Part shown: positions 6,708 to 8,315 of the stretch, in pieces
Layout of the letters: every line of letters begins with the position of its first letter
How positions within the stretch are numbered: position 1 is the stretch's first letter
Assembly: GCA_023433655.1 (NCBI GenBank)
Contig: JAEYUE010000205.1
Span: 1-8,315, forward strand
From: Pseudomonadota bacterium
GTDB taxonomy: Bacteria > Pseudomonadota > Alphaproteobacteria > Caulobacterales > Caulobacteraceae
Length of the DNA stretch: 8,315 nt
Direction: 5' to 3'
Translations under genes and position numbers: made by a program
Notes under the pieces: model-generated
Seen by the model: only the letters and a program-made list of their open reading frames with translations
Databases searched by the model: none
What the model was told of the DNA's origin: nothing

Positions 6708-7631
6708 ATGACGGCCGAACCCGCCCGCGCGACCGTGATCGACGGCAAGGCCTTCGCCGCAGGGCTGGTGGAGCGGGTCGCCGCGGCCTCGGCCCGGCTG
6801 GAGACGGCGCACGGCGTGCGGCCGGGTCTGGCCGTGGTCATCGTCGGCGACGATCCGGCCAGCCAGATCTATGTCCGCAACAAGGGCGAGACGACGCAGC
6901 GGGCCGGCATGCGATCGGACACACACCGGCTGCCGGCCGAGACGGACCAGGAGACACTGCTGGCGCTGATCGCGGCGCTGAACGCCGACCGCGGCATCCA
7001 CGGCATCCTGGTGCAGTTGCCCCTGCCCGCGCATATCGACGCGGCGGCGGTGCTGGACGCTATCGACCCGGACAAGGACGTGGACGGCTTTCACGTCGTC
7101 AACGCCGGACGGCTGGCGGTCGGACTTCCGGGGCTGGTTCCGTGCACCCCGCTGGGCTGCCTGATGCTGCTGAAGCACGAACTGGGCGAGCTGTCGGGGC
7201 TGAACGCGGTGATCGTCGGGCGGTCGAACATCGTCGGCAAGCCGATGGCGCAGCTGCTGCTGGGCGAGAGCTGCACGGTCACCGTGGCCCATTCGCGGAC
7301 GCGCGACCTGCCGGCCCTGTGCCGGACGGCCGACATCCTGGTCGCCGCGGTCGGGCGTCCGGAGATGATCCGCGGCGACTGGATCCGGCCCGGGGCGACG
7401 GTGATCGACGTCGGCATCAACCGCGTGCCGTCGAAGGATCCGGTCAAGGCGGCCGAGGGCCGGACCCGAGTGGTCGGGGACGTCGCCTTCGACGAGGCCG
7501 CGGCCGTGGCGGGGCGGATTACGCCGGTGCCGGGCGGGGTCGGACCGATGACCATCGCCTGCCTGCTGGCCAACACCTATACGGCGGCCTGCCGGGCCGC
7601 CGGGGTCAAGCCCGAAGCCCTCGACGCTTGA
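6708..7631 (+). CDS. folD: Bifunctional methylenetetrahydrofolate dehydrogenase / methenyltetrahydrofolate cyclohydrolase
   Basis: FolD (EC 1.5.1.5 and 3.5.4.9) oxidises 5,10-methylene-THF with NADP+ and hydrolyses the methenyl product to 10-formyl-THF, supplying one-carbon units for purines and initiator formyl-Met-tRNA in the cytoplasm. The 307 residues are slightly longer than the roughly 288 of E. coli. Family marks are IDGK at 11-14, the catalytic Tyr55 and Lys59 in SQIYVRNKG, VQLPLP at 102-107 with the conserved Gln103, DKDVDGF at 122-128, the dinucleotide-binding GRSNIVGKPM at 171-180, and the C-terminal signature PVPGGVGPMT at 273-282. GGAA lies seven bases before the ATG, and IDGK sits where the family N terminus expects it. 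It is divergent from the PPC5 gene (94-base gap) and is followed 61 bases later by lemA on the same strand. Confidence 0.97.
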   Translation: MTAEPARATVIDGKAFAAGLVERVAAASARLETAHGVRPGLAVVIVGDDPASQIYVRNKGETTQRAGMRSDTHRLPAETDQETLLALIAALNADRGIHGILVQLPLPAHIDAAAVLDAIDPDKDVDGFHVVNAGRLAVGLPGLVPCTPLGCLMLLKHELGELSGLNAVIVGRSNIVGKPMAQLLLGESCTVTVAHSRTRDLPALCRTADILVAAVGRPEMIRGDWIRPGATVIDVGINRVPSKDPVKAAEGRTRVVGDVAFDEAAAVAGRITPVPGGVGPMTIACLLANTYTAACRAAGVKPEALDA

Positions 7632-7692
7632 ACGGCGAACCTTAACCTCCGATAGTCGTTCGTCCGGGTCTGCAGCCTGACAGGAGACGACG

Positions 7693-8315
7693 ATGATTCG
7701 TTTGGGTTCCCGCGCCGCGGCCCTCGCCGCCGTCGCCATCGCGGCCCCGGCCGTGACCGGCTGCGGCATCAACACGATCCCGACCAAGGAAGAGGCGGCC
7801 AAGGCCCGGTGGGGCGACGTGCAATCGGCCTACCAGAGGCGCGCGGACCTTGTCCCGCAACTGGTGGCGACGGTGCAGGGCGCCGCGATCTCGGAACGGA
7901 CCATCCTGACGGAGGTCGTCCAGGCGCGGGCCCAGGCGACCAGCATGACGGTGACGCCGGAGACGCTGAACGACCCCGCCGCCTTCCAGCGCTACCAGGC
8001 CGCCCAGGGGCAGCTGAGCCAGGCGCTGTCGCGGCTGATGCTGGTGGTCGAACGCTATCCCGAGGTGAAGTCGAACCAGAACTTCATCATGCTGCAGCAG
8101 CAGCTGGAAGGCACCGAGAACCGGATCAACATCGCCCGCCTCGACTACAACGAGGCGGTGCGGGACTATAACACCTCGCTGCGCACCTTCCCGACGGTGA
8201 TCTGGGCCAACACCATCCACGGCGGCTCGGAGCCGATGCAGCTGTTCCAGGCCACCGAGGCGGCGCAGACCGCGCCGACGGTCAATTTCGACGCCCTGAA
8301 CCCGGCCCGGGCGGG
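7693..8315 (+). CDS. lemA: LemA family lipoprotein, 3' end cut by the window
   Basis: LemA proteins are small helical envelope proteins of poorly defined function, often encoded next to TPM-domain (YgcG-like) genes. The frame is open from ATG 7693 to the window edge (207 codons) with no stop. AGGAG lies six bases before the ATG. Residues 1-23 form a lipoprotein signal ending in a V-T-G-C lipobox, so Cys24 is probably lipidated. The CGINTIPT start of the mature part, the signature QRRADLVPQLVATVQG (about 48-63) and the following VVQARAQAT are typical of LemA. The conserved C-terminal block near 169-205 is already present, so probably only a few residues are missing. No TPM gene can be seen because the window ends. 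The role here is unknown. Confidence 0.93.
   Translation, partial: MIRLGSRAAALAAVAIAAPAVTGCGINTIPTKEEAAKARWGDVQSAYQRRADLVPQLVATVQGAAISERTILTEVVQARAQATSMTVTPETLNDPAAFQRYQAAQGQLSQALSRLMLVVERYPEVKSNQNFIMLQQQLEGTENRINIARLDYNEAVRDYNTSLRTFPTVIWANTIHGGSEPMQLFQATEAAQTAPTVNFDALNPARA

Noticed and set aside
6614..6841. N-terminal extension of the five-PPC protein starting inside folD
   Set aside because: The extension would overlap folD antisense and place the signal peptide internally. The ATG at 6613 has a good ribosome site and begins a clean signal peptide.
7632..7692. Promoter or terminator in the 61-base gap between folD and lemA
   Set aside because: I found no convincing -35/-10 pair and no GC stem followed by T bases. 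Only the AGGAG ribosome site of lemA is clear, so readthrough from folD is possible but unproven.
6675..7802. 375-codon open frame on the minus strand opposite folD
   Set aside because: It is a shadow of folD, whose catalytic and dinucleotide-binding motifs are intact on the plus strand. The translation is R/G/Q/H-rich with no domain.
7642..8220. 192-codon open frame on the minus strand opposite lemA
   Set aside because: The plus-strand frame has a strong ribosome site, a lipobox and the LemA signature; this one is an antisense shadow.

Overview
The window looks like ordinary chromosome of a GC-rich alphaproteobacterium. GC is high (roughly 70% by eye), third codon positions are almost all G or C, and genes are tightly packed. 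One candidate -10 element matches the Caulobacter housekeeping consensus. Together with the gene content (hutUH, a type 2 IPP isomerase, folD, a LemA lipoprotein) this suggests Caulobacterales, perhaps near Brevundimonas. That placement is inference; no rRNA or other taxonomic marker is present. I see no mobile element, CRISPR array, tRNA or rRNA, and no gene-free stretch longer than 94 bases.

Layout: (1) 1-2853, plus strand: the 3' part of hutU (urocanate hydratase, cut by the left edge) and complete hutH (histidine ammonia-lyase), the first two steps of histidine degradation, 12 bases apart. (2) 2808-6613, minus strand, read from right to left: a secreted protein made only of five PPC-type beta domains, a type 2 isopentenyl-diphosphate isomerase (fni) 27 bases downstream, and after 86 bases a second secreted protein with one PPC-like domain plus an unrecognised C-terminal half. 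The last gene overlaps the end of hutH tail to tail by 46 bases. (3) 6708-8315, plus strand: folD (bifunctional one-carbon folate enzyme) and a LemA-family lipoprotein cut by the right edge.

How they fit together: HutH makes urocanate and ammonia from histidine, and HutU hydrates urocanate to imidazolone propionate. Fni interconverts the two C5 isoprenoid precursors. FolD interconverts methylene-, methenyl- and formyl-tetrahydrofolate. These core enzymes have no obvious link to each other. The unusual part is the pair of related secreted PPC proteins on either side of fni: the large one is entirely PPC repeats with no enzyme domain, and the small one resembles its second repeat. The 94-base gap between the large PPC gene and folD holds candidate divergent promoters that overlap each other.

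I found no convincing complete new system. The PPC proteins and the unknown C-terminal half of the smaller one are the best leads.
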